Numbered from the stretch's first letter, positions 1-7,739 are shown. The stretch: 38,742 bases of DNA from JBHWPB01 sp043424675 (GCA_043424675.1 JBHWPB010000051.1:1-38742); one strand, 5' to 3'. Notes: generated from the sequence alone by a model not told the origin. Translations and numbers: made by a program.

Positions 1-170
1 AACACTATATTTATTACTACAATAATAAACGCATTAAAACAAAATTGAGTGGCTTATCTCCGGTAGCGTACCGAAAACAAGACACTCAATTAGCAGCTTA
101 ATATTTAATTACATAAACTCCAACTTTTGGGGTTCACTACATAGACTATCGGAAGCAAGTCTTTTTTATT
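1..170 (+). other. Structured non-coding stretch, possible 3' end of an RNA gene
   Basis: No convincing reading frame is present. An 8-bp inverted repeat (ATTGAGTG 44-51, CACTCAAT 83-90) encloses a tight 5-bp hairpin (CGGTA 61-65, TACCG 69-73). Further on, GACT 144-147 pairs with AGTC 158-161 around a C-GGAA-G loop and runs into a T tract at 162-167, which resembles a Rho-independent terminator. This suggests the tail of an RNA gene, or the 3' UTR of a gene outside the window. I could not match it to tmRNA, 6S, SRP or RNase P RNA from memory. Confidence 0.3.
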
Positions 171-193
171 TTTCTTATCGACACTAAGTTCGC

Positions 194-199
194 TATACT
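194..199 (+). promoter_or_regulatory. Possible -10 element of cinA
   Basis: TATACT lies 28 bases before the cinA start, but no good -35 hexamer sits 16-18 bases upstream. The assignment is weak. Confidence 0.3.
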
Positions 200-226
200 T
201 AAAGAAGAATTATGGGAGGTATAGGA

Positions 227-1483
227 ATGAATGCAGAAATTATAGTAATTGGCAGTGAAATTTTACTAGGCCAGATTATCGATACTAATAGCGCTTATTT
301 ATCTAAAGAATTTGCTCAAGCGGGGATTCATGTATATCATCATCAGACCATTGGTGATAACCCCGAGCGTATGAGTGCTGCGATAGAAGATGCGGCTGAA
401 AGAGCAGATATCATTGTCTTAGCAGGCGGTTTAGGACCGACTAAAGATGATATCACCAAAAATATATTGGCAGATTATCTCGATAAAGAGATGGTGATCC
501 ACGACGAAACAAAAGATAAGATGATGGGAAATTGGCAGAACTCAGCTGTCTCGATGCCAGAATCTAACAAGAGAATGTATTATGTTATTGAAGATGCACA
601 GCTGCTCAAAAATGATACAGGGACAGCCTTGGGAAGTGTGTCTGAGCGAGAGGGACAATACTTTGTTACACTGCCGGGGCCTCCAGGAGAGCTGCAGCCG
701 ATGGTCAGTCGTTATCTGATCCCCTATCTGCTTGAAGAGACCAAAGAAGCCTCGACTTTATATTATGAAACTTGGCGTTTTATGGGTATCACAGAACCAG
801 AAACAGCGGAACGCTTAGATCATCTTATTGAAGGCCAGACAAATCCGACCATTGCAGTTTATGCGGAAGAGGGCGAGTCGATTGTACGTTCTACAGCGAG
901 CGCTGCAACAGAAGAGGAAGCAAAAGAACTCATCAGTCAGATGAAAGAAAAAGTAATGGCTGAAATCGGAGAATTCTATTTCTCACAAGGTGACATCACG
1001 CTTCCTGAAGTGATATTAAATTTGCTGGGAGAAGAGGAGCTGACATTTGCTTCTCTTGAAGGTTATACAGAAGGAAAAATTTATGGAAGACTTTCTGAGT
1101 TTGACAGTGATTTGTTGAAAGGCAACTTGATCTATCCATCAAAAAAGATGCTGTCCCGTTTTCTTCAAATTTCTTTGAATCCAACTAGTGAGATTACTTC
1201 TAAGTTAGCCAAGCAAGCGAAAAAAATATTTGCTACAGATTGGATTCTCATGACTTCATTTGATTTTATAGAATTAAATGAAGAGGACGCGAGAGAAAAT
1301 GTCCAATGGCTGCGCGGCAGTTTGAGTGAAACGACAGAGTTTATACAAATCGCTATAATGGATGAAAAAAATAACTTTTATTCCACTTATTATCCCATTG
1401 CACCAGGCTACTACCGGGGATATAGTATGGATGACTTAATCTTAAACGATATGAGACAACTCTTAATCGAAAATAAAAGATAA
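227..1483 (+). CDS. cinA: CinA-like protein with degenerate C-terminal domain
   Basis: This 418-residue protein belongs to the CinA/COG1058 family. The N-terminal molybdopterin-binding-like (MoCF) domain is intact: IIVIGSEILLGQIIDTNSAY near the start and the GGLGPTKDD signature near residues 70-78. The C-terminal region aligns by position with the CinA/PncC nicotinamide-nucleotide amidase domain, but its key motifs are eroded. The family AESCTGG reads SLEGYTEG (about residues 275-282), and the family TGxAGP reads MTSFDF. Amidase activity is therefore doubtful, while the N-terminal (ADP-ribose pyrophosphatase-type) activity could remain. The start at 227 is preferred because GGGAGG at 214-219 sits 7 bases before it. 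An upstream ATG at 212 overlaps that site. In many Firmicutes cinA precedes recA, but here it stands alone and converges on nox. Confidence 0.88.
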   Translation: MNAEIIVIGSEILLGQIIDTNSAYLSKEFAQAGIHVYHHQTIGDNPERMSAAIEDAAERADIIVLAGGLGPTKDDITKNILADYLDKEMVIHDETKDKMMGNWQNSAVSMPESNKRMYYVIEDAQLLKNDTGTALGSVSEREGQYFVTLPGPPGELQPMVSRYLIPYLLEETKEASTLYYETWRFMGITEPETAERLDHLIEGQTNPTIAVYAEEGESIVRSTASAATEEEAKELISQMKEKVMAEIGEFYFSQGDITLPEVILNLLGEEELTFASLEGYTEGKIYGRLSEFDSDLLKGNLIYPSKKMLSRFLQISLNPTSEITSKLAKQAKKIFATDWILMTSFDFIELNEEDARENVQWLRGSLSETTEFIQIAIMDEKNNFYSTYYPIAPGYYRGYSMDDLILNDMRQLLIENKR

Positions 1484-1484
1484 A

Positions 1485-1534
1485 AAAGGCAAGGATACTC
1501 TGCCGCATAACGCGGCGAGGCTATCCTTGCCTTT
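1485..1534. terminator. Bidirectional terminator between cinA and nox
   Basis: AAAGGCAAGGATA at 1485-1497 pairs with TATCCTTGCCTTT at 1522-1534, and an inner GCCGC/GCGGC stem caps it. A and T runs flank both sides, so it can serve both convergent genes. Confidence 0.85.
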
Positions 1535-1556
1535 ATAATCATATTAATAAGCTAAA

Positions 1557-2918
1557 TTAGAAGAGTTGACTTTGGCTTCCGAAAGGCTCATCAAGCGCTG
1601 CTTGAGCTAACTTGTTGAGGTGGTGCCATGTGTTTCCGTATTCTGGCTGGAAGAAGAAGTCTTGTAGTGCAAGATCTTCTAGCGTATAGTTTGCAGAAAT
1701 AACCACAGACATTACGTTCATTGACTCTGTGAAATCTTCTGTAGACATAATTTGTGCTCCAACGATACGGTGGGAATCTTTTTCAAAGTGAATTTTCATT
1801 GCCACTTTAGTATCGTCTTTCATGAATTTTGGCAAGACTACAGTCTCCATGTACTTGCTGTCGACTTCTACATCTAATGTATCTGCATCAACGTCTTTGA
1901 CACCTGTAGCTGCAAAGTGGTAATCAAAGAGTGTAAGCCCTGATGTACCAGATACTTCGGGCATTTTGTATTTGTTTTCGCCTGCTGCGATGTTTTTCGC
2001 TGCGATAACTCCTTGACGGCGAGCATTAGATGCAAGTGCGATAGAACGACGGTCATGAGCAGGTGCAAATGGAATTTTAGTTGCGTCTCCTGCCACATAG
2101 ATATCTTTTTCTGATGACTCTTGATACTCGTTCACTTCAACGAACCCTTTTTCGTCTTTTTCAAGAATACCATCTAACCAACCTGTGTCTGGACGCACAC
2201 CCACAGCCATTACCACTGTGTCTGCTTCGTATTCCCCTTTGTCAGTGACGACTTTTGAAACTTTTCCGTCTTCACCAACAATTTCTTGAACACCTTCATT
2301 ACCGTGGAATTTCATGCCCTTGTCTTTAGCATGCTCGATGAGAACATCTGTAAATTCTTCATCTAAGTAGGTTGGAAGAATAGATGCTTGTGCATCGAGA
2401 ACAGTTGTATCGATACCAGCTTTAGTGAAGGCTTCAGCTACTTCGATACCGATGTACCCTCCACCCACGATAACTGCTTTTTTAGCATCTTTCATACGTG
2501 CGTCTACGACTTCAGCCCAGTCACGTCCGCGAAGATAGTAAACATGTTCTAAATCTGCGCCCGGGATAGGAATTTCAATTGGAACAGCACCTGGACTTAA
2601 GAAGAGTTTGTCATAACTTTCTTCTTTTTCTCCGTCTTCAGTTTTAACTGTTACTGTTTTATCGTCTGCATTGATAGAAACGACTTCTGCATTAGTATAA
2701 GCGTGAACCCCTTGTTCTTCAAAAGAAGAAGAAGTAGCATAGTGCAAGTCATCAAGTGAATCTGACTTTCCTTCTAGAAAACTCTGGATTCCACAAGATA
2801 AGAATCCCATCGTACTTCCACGTTCATATAAGTGGATTTCTGCATCCGGAACTTCTTGCAATAACGTTTGAACTGCTTCATAACCTGCGTGTGATGTACC
2901 AACAACGACAACTTTCAT
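1557..2918 (-). CDS. nox: NADH oxidase (water-forming), FAD-dependent
   Basis: A 453-residue flavoprotein of the pyridine nucleotide-disulfide family that reduces O2 to water with NADH, regenerating NAD+ and removing oxygen in the cytoplasm. The N-terminal FAD site (VVVGTSHAGYEA) is followed by the single redox cysteine in LSCGIQ (about residue 42), which is typical of Nox and CoA-disulfide reductase-like enzymes. The NAD-binding GGGYIGIEVAEA lies near residue 150, and the second FAD motif (YVAGDA) near 275. The dimerisation domain fills the last 120 residues. Length is normal. AGGAGG precedes the ATG. NADPH oxidase or CoA-disulfide reductase activity is possible but less likely from family resemblance. 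A consensus promoter and a palindrome lie upstream. Confidence 0.93.
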   Translation of the reverse strand: MKVVVVGTSHAGYEAVQTLLQEVPDAEIHLYERGSTMGFLSCGIQSFLEGKSDSLDDLHYATSSSFEEQGVHAYTNAEVVSINADDKTVTVKTEDGEKEESYDKLFLSPGAVPIEIPIPGADLEHVYYLRGRDWAEVVDARMKDAKKAVIVGGGYIGIEVAEAFTKAGIDTTVLDAQASILPTYLDEEFTDVLIEHAKDKGMKFHGNEGVQEIVGEDGKVSKVVTDKGEYEADTVVMAVGVRPDTGWLDGILEKDEKGFVEVNEYQESSEKDIYVAGDATKIPFAPAHDRRSIALASNARRQGVIAAKNIAAGENKYKMPEVSGTSGLTLFDYHFAATGVKDVDADTLDVEVDSKYMETVVLPKFMKDDTKVAMKIHFEKDSHRIVGAQIMSTEDFTESMNVMSVVISANYTLEDLALQDFFFQPEYGNTWHHLNKLAQAALDEPFGSQSQLF

Positions 2919-2961
2919 TTAACATCCTCCTATAATCTATAATATAAATAAACAAGGTTTC

Positions 2962-2983
2962 TCTAAAGAGGCCCCTCTTTAGA
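2962..2983. repeat. 22-bp perfect palindrome at the nox transcription start
   Basis: TCTAAAGAGG at 2962-2971 and CCTCTTTAGA at 2974-2983 are exact reverse complements separated by two bases. The site covers the predicted nox start point, just downstream of its -10. It could be a repressor operator or a hairpin at the 5' end of the mRNA. It does not match the Rex consensus. Confidence 0.6.
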
Positions 2984-2986
2984 ATT

Positions 2987-3015
2987 ATTGTAAATAAGAA
3001 TATGAAATTTTGCAA
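2987..3015 (-). promoter_or_regulatory. nox promoter
   Basis: Read on the minus strand: -35 TTGCAA (3015-3010), a 17-base spacer, and -10 TACAAT (2992-2987). This is a close sigma-A match, giving a leader of about 60 bases. Confidence 0.75.
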
Positions 3016-3105
3016 ATGTTTTCCTTTTATAATTTGGCAAGCAAAAAAATATATTTATGGTATCATAAAAAAGGTAGCTATTAATTCAAGTTGAGAACAT
3101 AATAG

Positions 3106-3135
3106 TTGACCTTTTGAACACCATCGTCATAAAAT
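3106..3135 (+). promoter_or_regulatory. Promoter of the split-barrel gene pair
   Basis: -35 TTGACC (3106-3111), an 18-base spacer, and -10 TAAAAT (3130-3135), 23 bases before the first start codon. It diverges from the nox promoter. Confidence 0.6.
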
Positions 3136-3158
3136 ACCAATGAAAGAGGAGAGATAAA

Positions 3159-3578
3159 ATGGACGAAAAAACACGAGAAACTTTAGAATTTGTTCGTGAC
3201 GCATTTCCAGCTGTTGCCTTTGCAACAGTAGAAGAGAATGGAAATCCACGTAACCGTTATGCCATTATTCAAGATGTCAGCGAAAACGGATTGATTTTCC
3301 AGACAACAAAAGATAAAAGATTCTACAGAAACTTACAGCATCACCCTGTAGTGTCTATTGCAGGGTTGAACGATAAACCTGAAGCAGTTATGATTACAGG
3401 GAAAGTTCGCGAGCTTGGCGAAGAAGGTTTAGAAAAATTGATCGAGGCAAAACCGGATCTTGCTGATCAATATAAAGATGAAGAAGTACGTGAACATACT
3501 GCTGTCTTCGAAATTTACGATGGAGAAGGGCAACATCTAGATCTTGCAGAAGGATCACAAGAGGAAATTAAGTTTTAA
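3159..3578 (+). CDS. Pyridoxamine 5'-phosphate oxidase family protein (first of tandem pair)
   Basis: A 139-residue single-domain protein resembling the FMN-binding split-barrel (COG5015) family. The N-terminal half carries the usual strand pattern (VAFATVEENGNPRNRYA, then GLIFQTTKDKRFYRNLQ), where the T/K/F residues commonly contact flavin phosphate. The C-terminal half holds ITGKVRELGEEGLEKL, shared with the next gene. No membrane segment or signal is present. Small family members bind FMN or F420 and reduce varied substrates, and a true PNPO function is unlikely at this length. AGGAGA precedes the ATG. It is followed after 37 bases by a paralogue, and the two probably share one transcript ending at the 4114 terminator. 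Substrate unknown. Confidence 0.8.
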   Translation: MDEKTRETLEFVRDAFPAVAFATVEENGNPRNRYAIIQDVSENGLIFQTTKDKRFYRNLQHHPVVSIAGLNDKPEAVMITGKVRELGEEGLEKLIEAKPDLADQYKDEEVREHTAVFEIYDGEGQHLDLAEGSQEEIKF

Positions 3579-3615
3579 TATTCTTGAACTAAATAAAAAG
3601 AAGAGGTGGAAGTAT

Positions 3616-4047
3616 ATGAATTACGCAGATTACTTAAAGTTTTTGGAAGAAGAAATCGGTGCATCAGTTTTTTCATCGGTAGACAATGAAGGTAAAGTTC
3701 ACTCTCGCATGATTAACGTAGGTGTCGGAAACGATCAAGGTGTTTTCTTTATGACTGCACCAACGACAGATTTTTATCAGCAGTTGCAAGAGAACCAAAA
3801 TGTAGCTGTAACGGGATATGTCAACAATGACGACGGCTATCGCGTCATTCGCTTAACAGGTGAAGTACGCGAATTAGGAAAAGAGAAATTAGAAGAGATC
3901 TTGAAAGATAACCCTTATGCTCAAGACGTCTATCCTGACGAAGAAGAGCGTGCTTCAGTCCAAGCTTTCCAAATGTATAAAGGAGAAGGAAATTATCACC
4001 ACCTTCAAAAGCAAGAAAAAGAAGATTTTTCTTGGAACGCTGAGTAA
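3616..4047 (+). CDS. Pyridoxamine 5'-phosphate oxidase family protein (second of tandem pair)
   Basis: A 143-residue paralogue of the preceding gene. It has the same layout: SVFSSVDNEGKVHSRMI, then GVFFMTAPTTDFYQQLQ, then RLTGEVRELGKEKLEEIL, ending in an acidic tail. The reading frame is open upstream to 3544, inside the first gene. ATG 3616 is chosen because AGGTGG at 3604-3609 precedes it by 6 bases and the N-terminus then aligns with the paralogue. Split-barrel proteins normally form dimers with FMN at the interface, so the two products could pair with each other. That is inference. Function is unknown beyond likely flavin binding. Confidence 0.8.
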   Translation: MNYADYLKFLEEEIGASVFSSVDNEGKVHSRMINVGVGNDQGVFFMTAPTTDFYQQLQENQNVAVTGYVNNDDGYRVIRLTGEVRELGKEKLEEILKDNPYAQDVYPDEEERASVQAFQMYKGEGNYHHLQKQEKEDFSWNAE

Positions 4048-4113
4048 GTAAAATTAAGTGTTGAACAAGCGAAACTGGAAAAGCTTCGCTATTCGTCAAC
4101 TATATTCAAAAAG

Positions 4114-4145
4114 ACCATAAGTCGCTAGCGACTTATGGTTTTTTT
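4114..4145 (+). terminator. Terminator after the split-barrel pair
   Basis: A perfect self-complementary stem (ACCATAAGTCGC 4114-4125 with the matching GCGACTTATGGT ending at 4139) is followed by a T run to 4145. Confidence 0.9.
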
Positions 4146-4235
4146 ATTCACAGCAAAGGGTTTTGCCGTGGTTCATAATTCAGGAAAAAAGCGGTTTCAT
4201 TCTCGATTAAGAAACCTTTAAGATGATGAGAACTC

Positions 4236-4264
4236 TTGCTAAAAGAGAGCGATGGTGTTAATAT
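4236..4264 (+). promoter_or_regulatory. Probable promoter of the glycolate/lactate dehydrogenase gene
   Basis: -35 TTGCTA (4236-4241), a 17-base spacer, and -10 TAATAT (4259-4264), about 95 bases before the start. The rest of the 312-base gap (4048-4359) holds only the terminator above and unremarkable A+T-rich sequence. Confidence 0.5.
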
Positions 4265-4359
4265 TTATTCATAGATAATAACTTAAGTCATGTGATCCCA
4301 TTCGATTTTCTATGTCGGAATGTCCTGATGTTGTGGTATGAAAGAGAAGGAGAGTGGCA

Positions 4360-5730
4360 ATGAAATTAGAGAATATTGTAAAGGAATCGGATCGACTTCT
4401 TGTAGGAGATCAGATACCTGACAAATATCGTTCGAACTACCGAAAAGATGCTGTGGAATTGACAGCAGTCGTCTATCCTAAGACAACTCAAGAAGTCGTC
4501 AATGTGATGAAGTATTCGAAAGCAGAACAGGTTCCAGTCATCACTATGGGAGCAAACACCACTTTAGCAGATGCAACACGTCCGTCAGGGGGAGAAATAT
4601 TCCTTGATATGTCACAGATGAATAACATCCTGGAGTTTGATGAAGAGAATTTTATCATCAATGTCGAGCCGGGTGTCACGATAGCAGAGACACAGAAGTT
4701 TGCGGAGGAAAAAGGGTACTACTATCCGCCAGACCCAGGCTCCAAAAATTCAACCATCGGCGGCAACGTTTCAACGAACGCAGGGGGAATGCGTGCTGTC
4801 AAATATGGAGTTACCCGTGACTATGTCAGAAAACTTGAAGTGGTAACGGCTGATGGAGAAGTATTAGAGCTGGGGGCAAAAGCGATTAAGAATAGCTCTG
4901 GATATAACTTGAAAGAGCTTTTTGTTGGTTCAGAAGGTACACTTGGAGTGATCACAAAGATATGGTTAGCCGTTATTCCCTATCCGAAAATTAACCAGAC
5001 TCTCATCGCTGCGATGCCCTCACTAGATGAGGCTGCGGATACAGTAGAAGATATTATGAGATCAGGGATTGATCTCACTTCTTTAGAGTTATTCGACCGA
5101 AAAGGGATGGAATACAGTGAAGAAGCTTACGGAGAGAAATACCCGTCTTCTAAGGGAACAACATTTCTACAGATGATTGTGGATGGAGACCAAGAGGCAT
5201 CCATTGAACAACGTATTAATGCACTGAAAGCAATTACAGATCGTCATGGAGCAGAAGAGTTCTTAATACTGAACGAAGAACAAACCGAAACAGCTTGGCT
5301 GTTGCGTGATAAAATTCTTGGAGCGATTGGCCGAGTGAGCGGAGAAAATGAGTGTATGGATATATCCTTGCCTCTCAGCGAATTTGCACCCTTTATCAAG
5401 CACACTAATGAAGTAGAAGAAAAGTTTGGAGTTGAGATTATTAACTTCGGACACGCTGGAGATGGGAATATCCATACTGATATTATTGCAGGAGACCTGG
5501 AAGGTGAAGAGTGGGAAGAGAAACTAGACGAAGTTTCAGCTTATCTCTATCGCTACATTGATAAAGTGGGAGGGCTCCCATCTGCAGAACATGCCATTGG
5601 CCTCGTGAAAAAGCCTTACTTTGAAGATGTCATGTCTGATGAATTTTTGAAATATCAAAGCCGTGTGAAGTTGGCGTTTGATCCAGAAAATAGATTGAAC
5701 CCTGGTAAGATTTTTGATATTACAGAATAA
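4360..5730 (+). CDS. glcD: FAD-linked glycolate/D-lactate dehydrogenase (GlcD family)
   Basis: This 456-residue flavoprotein has the two-domain layout of GlcD/LDHD enzymes. The N-terminal FAD-binding PCMH domain contains PDPGSKNSTIGGNVSTNAGG (about residues 124-143) and SEGTLGVITKIWL. The C-terminal FAD-oxidase domain has HAGDGNIH at 365-372, whose histidines line the active site in relatives, and ends with FDPENRLNPGKIFD. It should oxidise a 2-hydroxy acid (glycolate or D-lactate) to the 2-oxo acid. No GlcE or GlcF partner is present, so it resembles stand-alone D-lactate dehydrogenases. ATG 4360 follows AAGGAG (4347-4352) by 7 bases; GTG 4354 is too close. An lrgAB pair follows on the same strand. 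Confidence 0.87.
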   Translation: MKLENIVKESDRLLVGDQIPDKYRSNYRKDAVELTAVVYPKTTQEVVNVMKYSKAEQVPVITMGANTTLADATRPSGGEIFLDMSQMNNILEFDEENFIINVEPGVTIAETQKFAEEKGYYYPPDPGSKNSTIGGNVSTNAGGMRAVKYGVTRDYVRKLEVVTADGEVLELGAKAIKNSSGYNLKELFVGSEGTLGVITKIWLAVIPYPKINQTLIAAMPSLDEAADTVEDIMRSGIDLTSLELFDRKGMEYSEEAYGEKYPSSKGTTFLQMIVDGDQEASIEQRINALKAITDRHGAEEFLILNEEQTETAWLLRDKILGAIGRVSGENECMDISLPLSEFAPFIKHTNEVEEKFGVEIINFGHAGDGNIHTDIIAGDLEGEEWEEKLDEVSAYLYRYIDKVGGLPSAEHAIGLVKKPYFEDVMSDEFLKYQSRVKLAFDPENRLNPGKIFDITE

Positions 5731-5748
5731 TTTATAGATGGAGTAGAG

Positions 5749-5786
5749 AAGCTTGACAACTTTTAAGGTTTGTCAAGCTTTCCTTG
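5749..5786 (+). terminator. Hairpin between glcD and lrgA, weak terminator or attenuator
   Basis: AAGCTTGACAA (5749-5759) and TTGTCAAGCTT (5770-5780) form a perfect 11-bp stem. The following TTTCCTT is a poor U tract, so read-through into lrgA is likely. The palindrome could instead be an operator 37 bases before lrgA. Confidence 0.5.
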
Positions 5787-5816
5787 TAATAGGAACATAA
5801 GAAAGGAGTAACACAG

Positions 5817-6176
5817 ATGAAGATAATAAAAGGATTTTTTTGGATCCTCTTATTTGCAATAATAGGAGAAGGATTGGCAATGTTGATACCATTGACTATT
5901 CCAGGACCTGTCTATGGGCTTATTCTATTTTTTATAGGACTGGAAGTAGGTTGGGTGCCTATGGATGATGTGGAGGACTTAGGATCGTGGTTGGCAGCCA
6001 ACATGGGGATCATGTTTGTACCATCGGGAGTAGGTATTATAAACAACATGACGGAACTTTCTCAAAACTGGTGGCAGATCCTCATTATCTTATTGGTCGT
6101 CACATTTGCAGTGATGGGAACTATCGGATTTGTTACTCAAGCGATGAGTAAACAAGAAAGTGAGGATGAAAAATAA
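5817..6176 (+). CDS. lrgA: LrgA/CidA family membrane protein (copy 1)
   Basis: A 119-residue holin-like membrane protein with four predicted membrane segments (about 5-25, 30-48, 62-82 and 88-110) and a charged C-terminal tail. PGPVYGLILFF and the SWLAANMGIMFVPSGVGI stretch are characteristic of LrgA/CidA. Family members were first tied to murein hydrolase control. Later work assigns pyruvate transport to LrgAB-type pairs in Bacillus subtilis (PftAB) and Streptococcus mutans. AAAGGAGT precedes the ATG. The stop lies one base before the lrgB start, so the two are translationally coupled. Roughly half of the residues match copy 2 at 7739-8107. Confidence 0.88.
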   Translation: MKIIKGFFWILLFAIIGEGLAMLIPLTIPGPVYGLILFFIGLEVGWVPMDDVEDLGSWLAANMGIMFVPSGVGIINNMTELSQNWWQILIILLVVTFAVMGTIGFVTQAMSKQESEDEK

Positions 6177-6177
6177 G

Positions 6178-6897
6178 ATGAATGCCTTGGTTGAATTTGT
6201 TTCAGAGATCCCTTTATTTTATGCCTTTCTTACAGTAGCCATCTATGTTCTTTCAGGCTGGTTACAGAGGAAAACAGGTTGGGTCATTTTTAACCCTTTA
6301 TTATTTACAACTCTCATTCTTATTATTCTATTAACTGTTCTCGACGTTCCTTATGAAACTTATAGTGAGGGCGGCGGGCAGTACATTAGTATTTTTGTTA
6401 GCTTAGCGACAGTTTCCTTAGGGGTATTATTGAAGAAGAACTTTGGTTACCTCAAGAGAAATGCCGCAGCTATCTTGACTGGAGTTACCATGGGAGTCCT
6501 CGTCAATGCGATTCTCGTCGTTGGACTAGGTGTCTTAATGGGATTGGACCAAGAGATGCTGGCAACGCTCCTGCCTAAATCGGTGACGGCTGCTATCGCA
6601 CAGCCTCTCTCAGAATCTATCGGAGGTATACCTTCCTTAACGGTCGGAGTGGTCGTTCTCACAGGTATTTTAGGCAATGCTTTTGGAGTTTCATTCCTAA
6701 AAGCTATTAATATATATAATTCTATCGCACAAGGAGCCGCGCTAGGAGGAACATCCCACGCTATGGGAACTGCAGCAGCTGTAAAAGAAGGTGAACTGCA
6801 AGGTGGGATCGGTGCGACTGCTATTGTACTATCAGGTCTTATCACCTCTCTTGTTGCTCCTTTGGCCTTGCAACTAGCTTCAAGCTTGTTCTTCTAA
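6178..6897 (+). CDS. lrgB: LrgB/CidB family membrane protein (copy 1)
   Basis: A 239-residue polytopic protein of the LrgB family, partner of LrgA. About seven membrane segments are visible, with family stretches LLPKSVTAAIAQPLSESIGG and ALGGTSHAMGTAAAVKEGE (about residues 190-208). ATG 6178 is chosen over GTG 6160 and ATG 6166 because it aligns with the N-terminus of copy 2 (237 residues) and begins right after the lrgA stop; GTGAGG lies upstream. The pair sits behind a 2-hydroxy-acid dehydrogenase gene, and the plant homologue PLGG1 carries glycolate and glycerate. A role in moving glycolate, lactate or pyruvate is therefore plausible. Cell-lysis control cannot be excluded. Confidence 0.88.
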   Translation: MNALVEFVSEIPLFYAFLTVAIYVLSGWLQRKTGWVIFNPLLFTTLILIILLTVLDVPYETYSEGGGQYISIFVSLATVSLGVLLKKNFGYLKRNAAAILTGVTMGVLVNAILVVGLGVLMGLDQEMLATLLPKSVTAAIAQPLSESIGGIPSLTVGVVVLTGILGNAFGVSFLKAINIYNSIAQGAALGGTSHAMGTAAAVKEGELQGGIGATAIVLSGLITSLVAPLALQLASSLFF

Positions 6898-6944
6898 TCT
6901 CTCAGGGATTAAAAATAGAGCAATAATCTGAATATAGAGATAAA

Positions 6945-6984
6945 AAAGCCACGCCATTTTTATTAATAATGGCGTGGCTTTCTC
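6945..6984. terminator. Bidirectional terminator between the two lrgAB operons
   Basis: AAAGCCACGCCATT (6945-6958) and AATGGCGTGGCTTT (6968-6981) form a perfect 14-bp stem with A/T runs on both sides. Confidence 0.92.
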
Positions 6985-7025
6985 TGTGTTTTGCTCTACG
7001 AAAGGGCTTATTTAATTTTATTGAA

Positions 7026-7739
7026 TTAAAACATCAAGGCTCCAAGTGTATTGAAAACTAGCGGAGCAATAAATACAGTGACGATTCCGCTGATGACCAG
7101 AGCTGTTCCAGCAATTGATCCTTGTAAACTCCCCATTTTAATGGCTTCAGCTGTACCCATTGCAGCAGAGCTTCCACCTAAAGCATTACCTTGTGCAATT
7201 GGATTATCAATGTTCATTGCTCTTAATAAAGGTGGACCAGCGATAGAACCGAATAGACAAGAAATAACTGCAAAACCAACGGTCAGTTGAGCTTCTCCTC
7301 CAAGACTTGCAGATACTGGGGCAGCAATAGCAGTAGTAATAGATTTAGGAATAAGTGTAGCGGCCCACCTTGGGTTAAGGATGAAAGCACTCATAGCTAC
7401 AACAACGATGGCGTGCACCAACACTCCCGCTAAAATTCCTGATAAAATAGCAACCGCATTTTCTTTTAAGAAGATATAATTTTTCTCAAGTAAAATGGCA
7501 AGCGATACCGTTGCTAAATTAATAAGGACAGACAGATACTGGCCACCTTCGTTATATACCTCATAGTCAATGTCAAAGATGAGAAGTATCAAAATTATTA
7601 CAATCGAAGTAAATAATAAAGGGTTAAAAATAAACCAGCCAGTTTTTTGCTGCAGCACACCTGCAAGCCCGTATATTCCAAGAGTTAATAAGAGATAGAC
7701 GAATTCTGGTTGACCGAGAAAATCTATAATTCCTTGCAT
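7026..7739 (-). CDS. LrgB/CidB family membrane protein (copy 2)
   Basis: A 237-residue paralogue of the lrgB at 6178-6897, convergent with it. It keeps LIPKSITTAIAAPVSASLGG and ALGGSSAAMGTAEAIKMGS and about seven membrane segments, ending in a hydrophobic GIVTVFIAPLVFNTLGALMF. Its start overlaps the stop of the upstream lrgA by one base (TAATG), giving tight coupling. Whether it transports the same compound as copy 1 or a different one is not visible. The two copies have clearly diverged, so this is not a recent duplication. Confidence 0.87.
   Translation of the reverse strand: MQGIIDFLGQPEFVYLLLTLGIYGLAGVLQQKTGWFIFNPLLFTSIVIILILLIFDIDYEVYNEGGQYLSVLINLATVSLAILLEKNYIFLKENAVAILSGILAGVLVHAIVVVAMSAFILNPRWAATLIPKSITTAIAAPVSASLGGEAQLTVGFAVISCLFGSIAGPPLLRAMNIDNPIAQGNALGGSSAAMGTAEAIKMGSLQGSIAGTALVISGIVTVFIAPLVFNTLGALMF

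Noticed and set aside
2985..3015. TTGTAAAT...TTTTGCAA near nox considered as a Rex site
   Set aside because: It lacks the TTGTGAA-N4-TTCACAA arms, and the bases are better explained as the nox -10 and -35.
6447..6845. Minus-strand open frame of 132 codons inside lrgB copy 1
   Set aside because: It is antisense to a family-supported membrane protein gene, has low-complexity Pro/Thr/Ala/Ile content and no ribosome binding site.
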